Part shown: positions 15,612-25,000 of the stretch, piece after piece
How positions within the stretch are numbered: the stretch's first letter is position 1
How the letters are laid out: each line of letters starts with the position of its first letter
Origin: an uncultured Hyphomicrobiales bacterium
GTDB lineage: Bacteria; Pseudomonadota; Alphaproteobacteria; Rhizobiales; Devosiaceae
Assembly (NCBI GenBank): GCA_903842455.1
Contig: CAIMLX010000179.1
Span: 1 to 53,306 of the forward strand
Length of the DNA: 53,306 bases
Reading direction: 5' to 3'
Made by a program: the position numbers and the translations under genes
Notes under the pieces: model-generated
What the model was told of the DNA's origin: nothing
The model's database searches: none
The model's input: the letters and a program-made list of their open reading frames with translations, nothing else

Positions 15612-16604
15612 ATGCTCAACTTTCTCCGCACAACGGTACTGCTCGCAGCACTCACTGCCCTGTTCATGGGGGTGGGCTATCTCGTCGGCGGCCAGAGCGG
15701 CATGTTGATCGCCTTCGTCGTTGCCGCGCTCACCAACGTGTTCGCCTACTGGAACTCGGACAAGATGGTGCTGCGCATGCAGAACGCCCGCGCCGTGGAT
15801 CCGCGCCAGCAGCCCGACCTGTATCGCACCGTCGAGGCGCTGAGCCAGCGCGCCGGCATCCCGACGCCGAAGATCTACGTCATCGACACCGAGCAGCCGA
15901 ACGCCTTCGCCACCGGGCGCGACCCGCAGAATGCCGCTGTCGCGGTCAGTGCGGGCCTCTTGCGCTATCTCGGGCCGCGCGAAGTGGCGGCGGTGATCGC
16001 GCACGAACTGGCGCATATCAAGAACCGCGACACCCTCACCATGACGATCACCGCGACGTTCGCCGGTGCGATCTCCATGCTGGCGCAGTTCGGCCTGTTT
16101 TTCGGTGGCGGCAACAACCGCGACAACCCGCTTGGCCCGATCGGTGCGCTGCTCGCCGTGTTCATCGCCCCGGTCGCCGCCATGCTGGTGCAGATGGCCG
16201 TGAGCCGGACCCGCGAATACGTGGCCGACAAGGATGGCGGCGAGATCCTGGGCGATCCGCTGGCGCTGGCCTCGGCGCTCAACAAGATCAGCCAGCTGGC
16301 GCAGCGGACGGTGAACGTGGCGGCCGAGCGCAATCCGGCGCAGGCGCACATGTACATCTTCAACCCGCTCAACGGGCAGCGGATGGACAATCTGTTCTCG
16401 ACCCATCCCAACGTGCACAACCGCATCGCGGCGCTGCAGAAGCAGGCCGGCGACCTGCGGGTGGACAGCACCGGCCGTCGCACCGCGCCGCGGTTCGCAC
16501 AGCAGCGGCAGGCGGCGCCGCCCACAAATAGCGGCGGGTGGCGCGTGCCCTCGACCGGTGGTACTGAGGCCGACAACACAACCCGCCGTGGACCCTGGGG
16601 CTAG
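15612..16604 (+). CDS. htpX: HtpX membrane zinc metalloprotease
   Basis: 330 residues from the ATG at 15612 ([20 protein letters not shown]). Two N-terminal helices (about 5-22 and 30-46), M48 motif HELAH at residues 131-135 with third ligand Glu202 in [12 protein letters not shown], and two further helices between them. HtpX degrades misfolded inner-membrane proteins with FtsH. A Gln/Pro/Gly-rich tail of about 50 residues follows the protease domain. The in-frame region upstream of 15612 is a shadow of the SDHAF4 gene. Confidence 0.94.
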   Translation: MLNFLRTTVLLAALTALFMGVGYLVGGQSGMLIAFVVAALTNVFAYWNSDKMVLRMQNARAVDPRQQPDLYRTVEALSQRAGIPTPKIYVIDTEQPNAFATGRDPQNAAVAVSAGLLRYLGPREVAAVIAHELAHIKNRDTLTMTITATFAGAISMLAQFGLFFGGGNNRDNPLGPIGALLAVFIAPVAAMLVQMAVSRTREYVADKDGGEILGDPLALASALNKISQLAQRTVNVAAERNPAQAHMYIFNPLNGQRMDNLFSTHPNVHNRIAALQKQAGDLRVDSTGRRTAPRFAQQRQAAPPTNSGGWRVPSTGGTEADNTTRRGPWG

Positions 16605-16636
16605 CCCCCCGCCGGGTCGGCCTGGAAGGTCGAAGT

Positions 16637-17944
16637 TTGAAGAAGCAGAAGAATCCGCCGGGGCTGGCGCTCCGGCTTGTCGCCGCCCAGCGGCTGGGCG
16701 AGGTGCTCCAGGGGGCGAACTTCGCCCCCTTTTCGTTGTCCGAGATTGCCGAGGGGCGGGATCGCTCCCTCGCCAACCGGCTGGTGACCACGGCGCTGCG
16801 CCGGCACGGCCAGATCAACCTGATGCTGGCGAAGTATCTCGACAAGGGTATCCCGAAGAAATCCGGACCGCTCGAAGCGATCCTGCGGCTGTCGCTGGCG
16901 CATCTCGTATTTCTGCCGGAGCTCGGCGACCACTCGGCCATCTTCCTCGCTGTCGAGGCGGCCCGCAAGGATACCCGCTCGCAGCCCTTCGCCAAGCTGG
17001 TGAACGCCGTGCTGCGCCGGGCCCAAGGCGAGGCGCACCAGCTGCGCCACCTGCCGCATCAGGCGCTGTTCCCCGAAACGCTCGGTCCGTTGTGGCGCGA
17101 CACCTATGGTGCGGACGCCATCGAGGACTTCGCCGCCGCTCTGGTCGACGGCGCACCGCTCGACCTGACGCTCAAGGACAGCGATCCGGCGCTGATCGAG
17201 GCGCTGGGCGCCACGCCGATCCTTGCCGATACGGTTCGCATCGAAACCCGCGACCGCCCGGTCGAAGCGCTGCCCGGTTACGCCGACGGCCGCTGGTGGG
17301 TGCAGGATGCTGCCGCTGCCATCCCGGCGCGACTGATCAACCTCAAGCCCGGCGCCCGGGTGCTCGACCTCTGCGCGGCGCCCGGCGGCAAGACGGCGCA
17401 ACTGATCAAGGCCGGTTACAAGGTCACGGCGCTCGACAGCGACGCCGACCGCATGGTGCGGCTCGGCGAAAACCTCGCGCGCCTCGACTACACGGCCGAT
17501 CTGGTCACTGCCGATGTGCTCGAGTGGCAGCCGGAGCAGAAGTTCGACGCCATCCTGCTCGACGCGCCCTGTTCCGCCACCGGCACCTTCCGCCGCCACC
17601 CCGAAGTCATCTGGCACCGCTCGATCGCCGATATCGCCGGGCGCGCGGCGTTGCAGAAGCGGTTCATCAGCCGTTCATTGGCGTGGCTGGAGCAGGGCGG
17701 CGTGCTGATCTACTGCGTCTGCTCGCTGGAGCCGCAGGAGGGCGAGGCCCATCTGGGCTGGCTCGGCGAACGCGACGATGTGGTGCTCGACCCCATCCTC
17801 CCCACCGAACTGCCGGGGCTCGAAGCCGCTGTCAGTCCGGATGGAACAGTGCGCACGCGCCCGGGCCTGCCGGTGCCTTCCGCACTTCCTGGGGAAAGCG
17901 GCACGCTCGACGGGTTCTTCATTGCGCGGCTGGTTCGCCGCTGA
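16637..17944 (+). CDS. rsmB: RsmB/NOP-family rRNA cytosine-C5 methyltransferase
   Basis: 435 residues with a TTG start. The N-terminal NusB-like domain (about 1-140, LANRLVTTALRRHGQINLML) is followed by a SAM-dependent methyltransferase with VLDLCAAPGGKTAQLI, the Cys312 motif DAPCSATGTFRRHPEV and catalytic Cys362 in YCVCSLEPQEGE. RsmB methylates C967 of 16S rRNA (E. coli numbering). The two cysteines and the NusB domain are all present, so RsmB is preferred over RsmF. Confidence 0.92.
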   Translation: MKKQKNPPGLALRLVAAQRLGEVLQGANFAPFSLSEIAEGRDRSLANRLVTTALRRHGQINLMLAKYLDKGIPKKSGPLEAILRLSLAHLVFLPELGDHSAIFLAVEAARKDTRSQPFAKLVNAVLRRAQGEAHQLRHLPHQALFPETLGPLWRDTYGADAIEDFAAALVDGAPLDLTLKDSDPALIEALGATPILADTVRIETRDRPVEALPGYADGRWWVQDAAAAIPARLINLKPGARVLDLCAAPGGKTAQLIKAGYKVTALDSDADRMVRLGENLARLDYTADLVTADVLEWQPEQKFDAILLDAPCSATGTFRRHPEVIWHRSIADIAGRAALQKRFISRSLAWLEQGGVLIYCVCSLEPQEGEAHLGWLGERDDVVLDPILPTELPGLEAAVSPDGTVRTRPGLPVPSALPGESGTLDGFFIARLVRR

Positions 17945-18050
17945 CTACTCTTGCGGCGGGCATCTATCGAGGGTTTGCGCCGAGGCTTGGCAAGCGGGCG
18001 GCCGGGGCCTATCAAGCGCAGCCGGTTGTCGGAAACTGAGGGCGTAAGGC

Positions 18051-19685
18051 TTGGCTCATTCGCTGCGATTCGTCGCTCGCCGGACGCTATGGTCGATGGC
18101 CGATCGTTTCGTCACCAATCCGGCCATCCGCTGGACCTGGACGGGGCCGTCGAGCGACGAGATCCAGGGCGGGTTGCCGGAGTTCCGGCCGACCGACCGC
18201 GAAACCGTTCTGGAGATGATGCAGGGCCGCTACCTGCTGAGTTCCAGGCTGGTCGATACGCATGGCGTCTCGCCGTTTTCGGTCGAGGTCGAGCACGCTG
18301 ACTGGCAGGATGACCTGCAGGCCTTCGCCTGGCTCCGCCACTTCCGTGACGCACGCACCGACGAGGAGCGCCGTTTCGCCCGCACCCTGGCGCTCGACTG
18401 GATCGGGCGCGAGGGGAGTTTCGATCGCAGCACCTGGGCGCTGTCGCTGACGGCCCGGCGCGTGCTGAACTGGCTGCGGCACTACAATATCCTGATGGAA
18501 GGGGCGTCGCTGGAGCAGTCCCAGCAGATCTCCCGCTCGCTCTCGACCCAGATTTCGTCGCTGAAACTCAGGGCCTCACTCGCGACCGACCCCGTCGACG
18601 CGCTGCTGGTGGCGCTGGCGCTGACCGGGGTGGCGCTGTGCGCCGACCGGCCCGCCGCCGAGGTGATCGGTCGCATCCGCCGCTCCGAGCGGCTGATCGA
18701 GCAGCAGATCGACGAAGATGGCCTGCACCGGACCCGATCGGCCAAGGTACAGATCCAGATCCTCATCGAGCTGATCACCATCCGCCAGGCGCTGCGTCGC
18801 GACTACGAGCAGTACTCAAACGAGTTCAACGACATGGCGGAGTCGATGCAGCGGTCGCTCGACGCCATCTCGCTGGGCACCGGGGAGCCGGGCTACTTCA
18901 ACGGCACCGGCCAGATGCCGCACGACCTGATCGTCGCCGTGCAGGCGCAGAGCCCGGCCCGCGCCCGGCAGACCGGCACGCTCGGCGGCTACGGCCGGCT
19001 GATCGCCGGGCGATCAATCGTGGTGGCGGATTCCGGCCTCGTGCCCGACCCCGAATATGCCCAGCACGCCCATGCCAGCGCGCTTGCCTTCGAGTTCAGC
19101 CATGGGCGCGACCTGGTGGTCGGCAATTGCGGCCCGGCCCCGTCCGGCTATGCGGATGGGATGCTGTTCCGCCAGGGCATTGCGCACTCGGCCCCGACCA
19201 TCAACGCGCTGTCCTCGGCGGCCATCCCGACTTCGGGCGCCATGGCCGGCCGGCTGATGCGGATCGGCAAGCCGAACGAAATCGAAGCGCACCCCTCCGA
19301 TGACAGCCTGATCCTGAGCTGTCACGGCTATGTCGAGCGCTTCGGCGTTTCGATCGAGCGGCACCTGACGCTGTTGCCCGAAGGCATGAGCCTTGTGGGG
19401 CAGGACCGGTTCGTGCGGCACCGGCCCCGCGTCTCGGGCGGCGCGGCCATCCGCTTTCATCTGGCGCACCAGACCGACGTGCAGGTGACGGACGACCTGA
19501 TCCGGCTGCGGCTCAACTCAGGGGCGATCTGGACCTTCCTTTGGGAGGGGGCCGAGCTTCGCATTGAGGACAGCGTCCGGCAGTCGTCGTATTTCGGCTT
19601 CCACCGCACCAAGCAGCTGGTGCTCGAAACGCTGGTGGCCGATGCCAGCGAGGTCAGCTGGATCTTCACTCTCGAATCGACCTGA
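18051..19685 (+). CDS. Heparinase II/III-family protein
   Basis: 544 residues with a TTG start. An all-alpha N-terminal half (FAWLRHFRDARTDEERRFAR, SLTARRVLNWLRHYNILMEG) is followed by a beta-rich C-terminal half (YGRLIAGRSIVVADSG, ALAFEFSHGRDLVVGNCG) as in heparinase II/III-like lyases. No signal peptide is visible, so it is probably cytoplasmic and may not be a classical polysaccharide lyase. It sits between rsmB and purH, an arrangement I recall as common in Hyphomicrobiales; the substrate is unknown. Confidence 0.85.
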   Translation: MAHSLRFVARRTLWSMADRFVTNPAIRWTWTGPSSDEIQGGLPEFRPTDRETVLEMMQGRYLLSSRLVDTHGVSPFSVEVEHADWQDDLQAFAWLRHFRDARTDEERRFARTLALDWIGREGSFDRSTWALSLTARRVLNWLRHYNILMEGASLEQSQQISRSLSTQISSLKLRASLATDPVDALLVALALTGVALCADRPAAEVIGRIRRSERLIEQQIDEDGLHRTRSAKVQIQILIELITIRQALRRDYEQYSNEFNDMAESMQRSLDAISLGTGEPGYFNGTGQMPHDLIVAVQAQSPARARQTGTLGGYGRLIAGRSIVVADSGLVPDPEYAQHAHASALAFEFSHGRDLVVGNCGPAPSGYADGMLFRQGIAHSAPTINALSSAAIPTSGAMAGRLMRIGKPNEIEAHPSDDSLILSCHGYVERFGVSIERHLTLLPEGMSLVGQDRFVRHRPRVSGGAAIRFHLAHQTDVQVTDDLIRLRLNSGAIWTFLWEGAELRIEDSVRQSSYFGFHRTKQLVLETLVADASEVSWIFTLEST

Positions 19686-19757
19686 CCGGGTTCACATCGC
19701 CGCCGCCAAGTGGTAGCGGAACGCGCAACAACTCAACACACCGCGAGGAATTCTGGC

Positions 19758-21347
19758 ATGTCCGACGGCAAGGTGGTTCGGGTCAAGCGCGCGCTATTGT
19801 CCGTTTTCGACAAGACCGGCATCGCCGATTTTGCCAAGGCATTGGCGGGGCTGGGCGTCGACCTGGTCTCGACCGGCGGGACAGCCAAGCTGATCGCCGC
19901 GACCGGCGCGGCGGTGCGCGACATCTCGGACCTCACCGGCTTTCCCGAAATGATGGATGGCCGGGTGAAGACGCTGCATCCCAAGGTGCACGGCGGCCTC
20001 CTCGCAGTACGCGACAACCCGACCCATGCCGCGTCGATGGCCGAGCACGAGATCGGCGCGATCGACCTCGTGGTAGTGAATCTCTACCGATTCGAGGACA
20101 CCATCGCCAAGGGCGCCTCCTACGACGAGACGATCGAGAACATCGATATCGGCGGGCCGGCGATGATCCGCTCGGCGGCCAAGAACCACGCCTATACAAC
20201 TGTGATCGTCGACCCCAACGACTACGATCAGGTGCTGGAGCATATCTGGCAGTCGGGCGGCGTGCCGTACGAGCTGCGCCAGAAGCTGGCCGCAAAGGCC
20301 TATGCCCGCACCGCCGCCTACGACTCGGTGATTTCCGGCTGGTTCGCCAAGACGCTCGGCTACGAGGACATGCCTTACCGCTCGTTTGCCGGCCGGCTCA
20401 AGGAAGTGATGCGCTACGGCGAAAACCCGCACCAGTGGGCCGCTTTCTACGCCACCGGCGAGGCGCGCCCCGGCGTGGCTACGGCCCGGCAGGTGCAGGG
20501 CAAGTCGCTGAGCTACAACAACCTCAACGATACCGATGCGGCGTTCGAACTGGTCAGTGAGTTTGCGGCGGAGACGCCGGCCGTCGCCATCATCAAGCAC
20601 GCCAACCCGTGCGGCTTTGCGGTCGGCACGTCGCTGATCGAGGCCTACCGGCTGGCGCTCCGCACCGACCCGGTCTCGGCCTTCGGCGGCATCGTGGCGC
20701 TCAACGGGGTGATCGACGAAGCCACGGCGGTCGAGATCGTGAAGGTGTTCACCGAGGTGATCGTGGCGCCCGACGCCACCGATGCGGCGATCAAGATCAT
20801 CGCATCGAAGAAAAACCTGCGGCTCCTGCTCACCGGCGCGCTCGCCGACCCCAAGGCCGATGGCCTCACCGTCAAGTCACTGGCCGGCGGGCTCCTGGTA
20901 CAGGGCCGCGACAACCGCAATGTCGACGACACCGAGTTCAAGGTGGTGACGAAGAAGGCCCCGACCGAGGCCGAACTGCGCGACCTGAAGCTGGCGATGA
21001 AGATCGCCAAGCACGTCAAGTCGAACGCCATCGTCTACGTCAAGGACGGCGCCACCGTCGGCATTGGCGCGGGGCAGATGAGCCGGCTCGATTCAAGCCG
21101 TGTCGCGCACCGCAAGGCCATCGACGCCGCCGAGGCTGCAGGCATCGAAGGGGCGCTGACCAGGGGGTCGGTGGTCGCGTCGGACGCGTTCTTCCCGTTC
21201 CCCGACGGCATGCTGGCCGCGGTGGAAGCCGGCGCCACCGCCGTCATCCAGCCGGGTGGCTCGATGAACGACCAAGCGGTGATCGACGCGGCGGATGCCG
21301 CCGGGATCGCCATGGTGATGACGGGGATGCGGCATTTCCGGCATTAG
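19758..21347 (+). CDS. purH: PurH, bifunctional AICAR transformylase/IMP cyclohydrolase
   Basis: 529 residues from the ATG at 19758 with GAGGA upstream. N-terminal MGS-like cyclohydrolase domain ([49 protein letters not shown]) and C-terminal transformylase domain ([26 protein letters not shown]). Catalyses the last two steps of IMP synthesis in the cytoplasm. The stop overlaps the convergent vapC stop by 3 nt. Confidence 0.97.
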   Translation: MSDGKVVRVKRALLSVFDKTGIADFAKALAGLGVDLVSTGGTAKLIAATGAAVRDISDLTGFPEMMDGRVKTLHPKVHGGLLAVRDNPTHAASMAEHEIGAIDLVVVNLYRFEDTIAKGASYDETIENIDIGGPAMIRSAAKNHAYTTVIVDPNDYDQVLEHIWQSGGVPYELRQKLAAKAYARTAAYDSVISGWFAKTLGYEDMPYRSFAGRLKEVMRYGENPHQWAAFYATGEARPGVATARQVQGKSLSYNNLNDTDAAFELVSEFAAETPAVAIIKHANPCGFAVGTSLIEAYRLALRTDPVSAFGGIVALNGVIDEATAVEIVKVFTEVIVAPDATDAAIKIIASKKNLRLLLTGALADPKADGLTVKSLAGGLLVQGRDNRNVDDTEFKVVTKKAPTEAELRDLKLAMKIAKHVKSNAIVYVKDGATVGIGAGQMSRLDSSRVAHRKAIDAAEAAGIEGALTRGSVVASDAFFPFPDGMLAAVEAGATAVIQPGGSMNDQAVIDAADAAGIAMVMTGMRHFRH

Positions 21348-21742
21348 TGGTGGCGGTAGACCTTGAGGTCGAGCAGCTTTTCGAAGTGATCGAAGTCGTG
21401 GTCCTGATGCAGCAGGTTGTGCCCGTGCACCATGCAGAAGGTCGCGATGATCAGGCCGGTGGTCTTTCGGACAGTAACTCCGCGGCGACGTAGCTCGCGG
21501 AAGTTGCGCGCTGCGGCCAGTGCAACGTCATTGTCGAGCATGGCGACCATCCCATAGTCGAGGAACCCCGCTTCGTAGCTGGCGGCCTCACGTTCGTTGC
21601 GAACGCCCTGAAGGATCTCAAGGACGATCAGGTCGCCCACCAACAGATCATTGTCGAGCTGTAGGGCGCGAAGGAAACGGGTGTGGGCGGTGTCTTCGCC
21701 GCGTAAGTTTGCGATCCAGACCGAGCTGTCGGCAACGATCAT
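21344..21742 (-). CDS. vapC: VapC toxin, PIN-domain ribonuclease
   Basis: 132 residues. Acidic active-site residues of the PIN fold are visible: Asp5 ([15 protein letters not shown]), Glu42 region ([14 protein letters not shown]), a central Asp in [12 protein letters not shown] and C-terminal acidic residues in [13 protein letters not shown]. VapC toxins cleave tRNA or rRNA and are held inactive by VapB. It overlaps vapB by 4 nt and converges on purH, so the module appears inserted between purH and the GDH gene. Confidence 0.92.
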   Translation of the reverse strand: MIVADSSVWIANLRGEDTAHTRFLRALQLDNDLLVGDLIVLEILQGVRNEREAASYEAGFLDYGMVAMLDNDVALAAARNFRELRRRGVTVRKTTGLIIATFCMVHGHNLLHQDHDFDHFEKLLDLKVYRHH

Positions 21743-21951
21743 TTGGTGTGGATGATCGAAGGACCGCCCCGCATCTCATCGAGGTCGCCGTCCCAGCCGC
21801 TTCCATGCATCTCGTTGATCATCTTGCGCAGCCGATAGGTCTTGGCGACGCGAAGCAGGGCCTCTTCGACAGCGGCCTTCTTCGTGGTGGTGCCGGTGAC
21901 TTTCATCACCTCGGCGATCAGCTCGTCATCGATGTCGATATTGGTGCGCAT
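21739..21951 (-). CDS. vapB: VapB-type antitoxin
   Basis: 70 residues from the ATG at 21951 (MRTNIDIDDELIAEVMKVTG). The N-terminal block with TTTKKAAVEEALLRVAKTYR is the MetJ/Arc-type VapB family that binds DNA as a dimer; the C-terminus (GSGWDGDLDEMRGG) is the toxin-binding tail. An upstream in-frame start at 21999 would run through the palindromic operator and is rejected. Stop overlaps the vapC start. Confidence 0.92.
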   Translation of the reverse strand: MRTNIDIDDELIAEVMKVTGTTTKKAAVEEALLRVAKTYRLRKMINEMHGSGWDGDLDEMRGGPSIIHTK

Positions 21952-21960
21952 CGCTGCCTC

Positions 21961-21992
21961 GATGTGTATAGATCGACGCAAATATACACATC
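21961..21992. promoter_or_regulatory. vapBC autoregulatory operator (perfect 10-bp inverted repeat)
   Basis: GATGTGTATA at 21961-21970 and TATACACATC at 21983-21992 are perfect reverse complements separated by 12 nt, starting 9 nt upstream of the vapB ATG. Such palindromes overlapping the promoter are the normal VapB-VapC repressor target. Confidence 0.8.
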
Positions 21993-22005
21993 GGCACACT
22001 TCATC

Positions 22006-25000
22006 TCAAGCACTCCGCGCCAGGTCGCTGAGCAACCCTGCGGCCACGCTGAGCCGTGAGACGGTCATGTCGCCTTCGGTGAGGTCGCGTACCGCTGCGG
22101 CGGCGCGGGTGATGGCTTCGGGGCGGCTGTTGCGCCAGCTGTCGAGACGGCCAGCGATGTCGCCGTCGCCGATGGCGAGCACGTCGATGGTCAGGTCGCG
22201 CTGGGCGCGGGTGAGGTTGGCGAGCGCGCGGTCGAGCGCCATCCGGTCGAACCGGTCGGAAAGCACGATGGCGTTGCCTTCCTCGATGACACGGCCGAGG
22301 CCGAAGACCTCGAGCACGCCGAAGAAGGCGGTGGCGGCTTCAGGCACGGTGACGCCGGTCTTTTCGGCCACCAGCACGATGTCGGTAGCGAGCGCCAGCA
22401 CCGGCAGTTCGGCGAAGCGGCGGGCAAGCTTGCGCTCGACGCGGGCGGCTACGAGCCGGTCGCCGCGGTCGGCGATGTAGCGCTCGAGCCAGGGGCCGAC
22501 GAGGCTGCCGAGCAGCAGCGTCACATCGGCGACACCGGCGCTGTAGCGCTCGACCAGCGGCGCGAGCCCGCCCTCGAAGCTGGTATTGCGCAGGAACCAC
22601 AGGGATTGCCGGCGCAGCAGGGCCTGTACTTCGGTGTAGAGCATCAGCTGGGTCCGGCCGGGCACGAGGCCATCGAGCGCGTCGATCTCCTTGTTGAGGT
22701 TGGGCGTGCCGTAGACATCGCGGGCGGCCGCGTAGGCCGCGGCGATCTGGCCGGCATCGGCGCTGGTTGCCGCGGAGAGCTCGTTGACAAAAGCCGGCCC
22801 GCCGCGGTTCAGCATGGCGTTGCTGAGCACGGTGGCGATCACCTCGCGCCGCAGGCGATGGCCGGTGACGGTGTCGGGGAAGGTTTCGGTCAGCCGGTCG
22901 GGGAAGTAGCGGTAAAGCTCCTTGCCGAGGTACGGGTCGTCAGGCACGCCGGTGTCGAGAAGCTGGGCATTGATGCTGTTCTTGGCATAGGCGAGCAGCA
23001 CGGCCAGTTCGGGCCGGGTGAGGCCCTTGCCGCCCTGAATGCGGGTTCGCAAGGCCGCGTCGTCGGGCAGGAACTCGACCGGCCGGCTCAGTTCGCCCGC
23101 CTGCTCCAGCGCCTCGATCAGGCTCTGATGTTCGGGGAAGGCGCTGAGCCCGCGATGCTCTTCTACCGAGAGCGCGAGCGTCTGCAGGTAGTTGTTGCGC
23201 AGGCAGAGTGCCGCCACCTCGCTGGTCATCGAGGCGAGGAACTCGTTGCGGGTCTGGGTGGTCAGCTGGCCGGTGCGGGTCAGGGCGCCCAGCGCGATCT
23301 TGATGTTGACCTCGAGATCGGAGGAGTTGACGCCGGCCGAGTTGTCGATGGCGTCGGTGTTGAGCCGCCCACCTTTGCGCGCATATTCGACGCGGCCGAG
23401 CTGGGTCATGGCGAGGTTGGCGCCTTCGCCCACCACCATTACGCGGATGTCGGCGCCGTTGATGCGGGTGGCGTCATTGGCCTTGTCGCCGGCCTGTGCG
23501 TCGGTCTCGGCGGTGGCCTTCACATAGGTGCCGATGCCGCCGAACCACAGGAGGTCGACCTCAGCCTTGAGGATGGCGCGGATGACGTCGCTGGGCGAGA
23601 GCTGCTCGTTGCCTAGCCCGAGGGCCTTCCGCGCCTCGGCGAACAGCGGCACCACCTTCTGGGTGCGCGGGTAGGCACCGCCGCCCTTCGAGATCAGCTC
23701 GGGATTGTAGTCCTGCCAGCTGGAGCGCGGCAGCTGGAACAGCCGCGAGCGCTCGGCAAGGCTCAATTCGGGGTTCGGATCGGGGTCTATGAAGATATCC
23801 CGGTGGTCGAAGGCGGCGATCAGCCGGGTCTGCGGCGACAGCAGCATGGCGTTGCCGAACACATCGCCACTCATGTCGCCGACACCCACAGCCGTGAAGG
23901 GCGAGGTCTGGATGTCGCGGTCGAGCTCGCGAAAATGCCGCTTCACCGCCTCCCAGCCGCCGCGGGCGGTGATGCCCATCTTCTTGTGGTCGTAGCCGGC
24001 CGAGCCGCCCGAGGCGAAGGCGTCGCCGAGCCAGAAGTCGCGGCCGGTGGCGATAGCGTTGGCGGTGTCGGAGAAGCTCGCCGTGCCCTTGTCGGCGGCG
24101 ACCACCAGATACGGATCGTCGCCGTCGCGGCGCAGCACGTCGGGCGGCGGCACGACTTCGTCGAGCTCGAGGTTGTCGGTGACGTCGAGCAGGGTGGAGA
24201 CGAAGATCTTGTAGCAGATGGTGCCTTCGCGCAGCACCGTCTCACGATCGGCGCCGGCCGGGGTCTGCCTCGGCACGAAGGCGCCCTTGGCGCCTACCGG
24301 CACGATGATGGCGTTCTTCACCTGCTGGGCCTTCACCAGTCCCAGGACCTCGGTGCGGAAATCCTCGGGCCGGTCGGACCAGCGGAGGCCGCCCCGGGCG
24401 ATGGGGCCGAAGCGCAGGTGCAGGCCTTCGACGCGCGGCGAGTAGACGAAGATCTCGCGGTACGGCCTCGGCTCGGGGAGGGCATCCACCTTCGAGCAGT
24501 CGAACTTGAGCGCCAGGGCAGGCCGGCGTGCGCCGGACTGGTCGCGCTGGTAGGCATTGGTGCGCACCACGGCCTCGGCGAGGTTGATGGTGCGGCGCAG
24601 GATGCGGTCTTCGTCGATCGAGGTGGTGGCCTCGATGGCGGCGGCGATGGTGTCGCGCGCTTCACGCGTGGCGCGCTCGCGATGGCCGGCATAGTGCGGA
24701 TCGTTCTCGGCGTGGAACAGCGTCACCAGGGCTTCGGCGACGCCGCCGTGGCGGGCGAGAACCGCGTTGAGATAGTCGCGGGAATAGGGGATGCCGACCT
24801 GCTTGAGGTAGCGGGTGAGGGCGCGCAGCACTTCCACGTCGTCCCAGCTCAGGCCGCGCAGCGTGGTCAGGGCGTTGAGCGCGTCGCTTTCGGCGTCGCC
24901 ACGCCAGACGGCGAGGATGCCGTTCTCGATCTTTTCGGCCAGCAGACGGTCGGCGAGATCGACTGGTCCATTGGCCTCGAGCAGCATGTCGTGGATGAAG

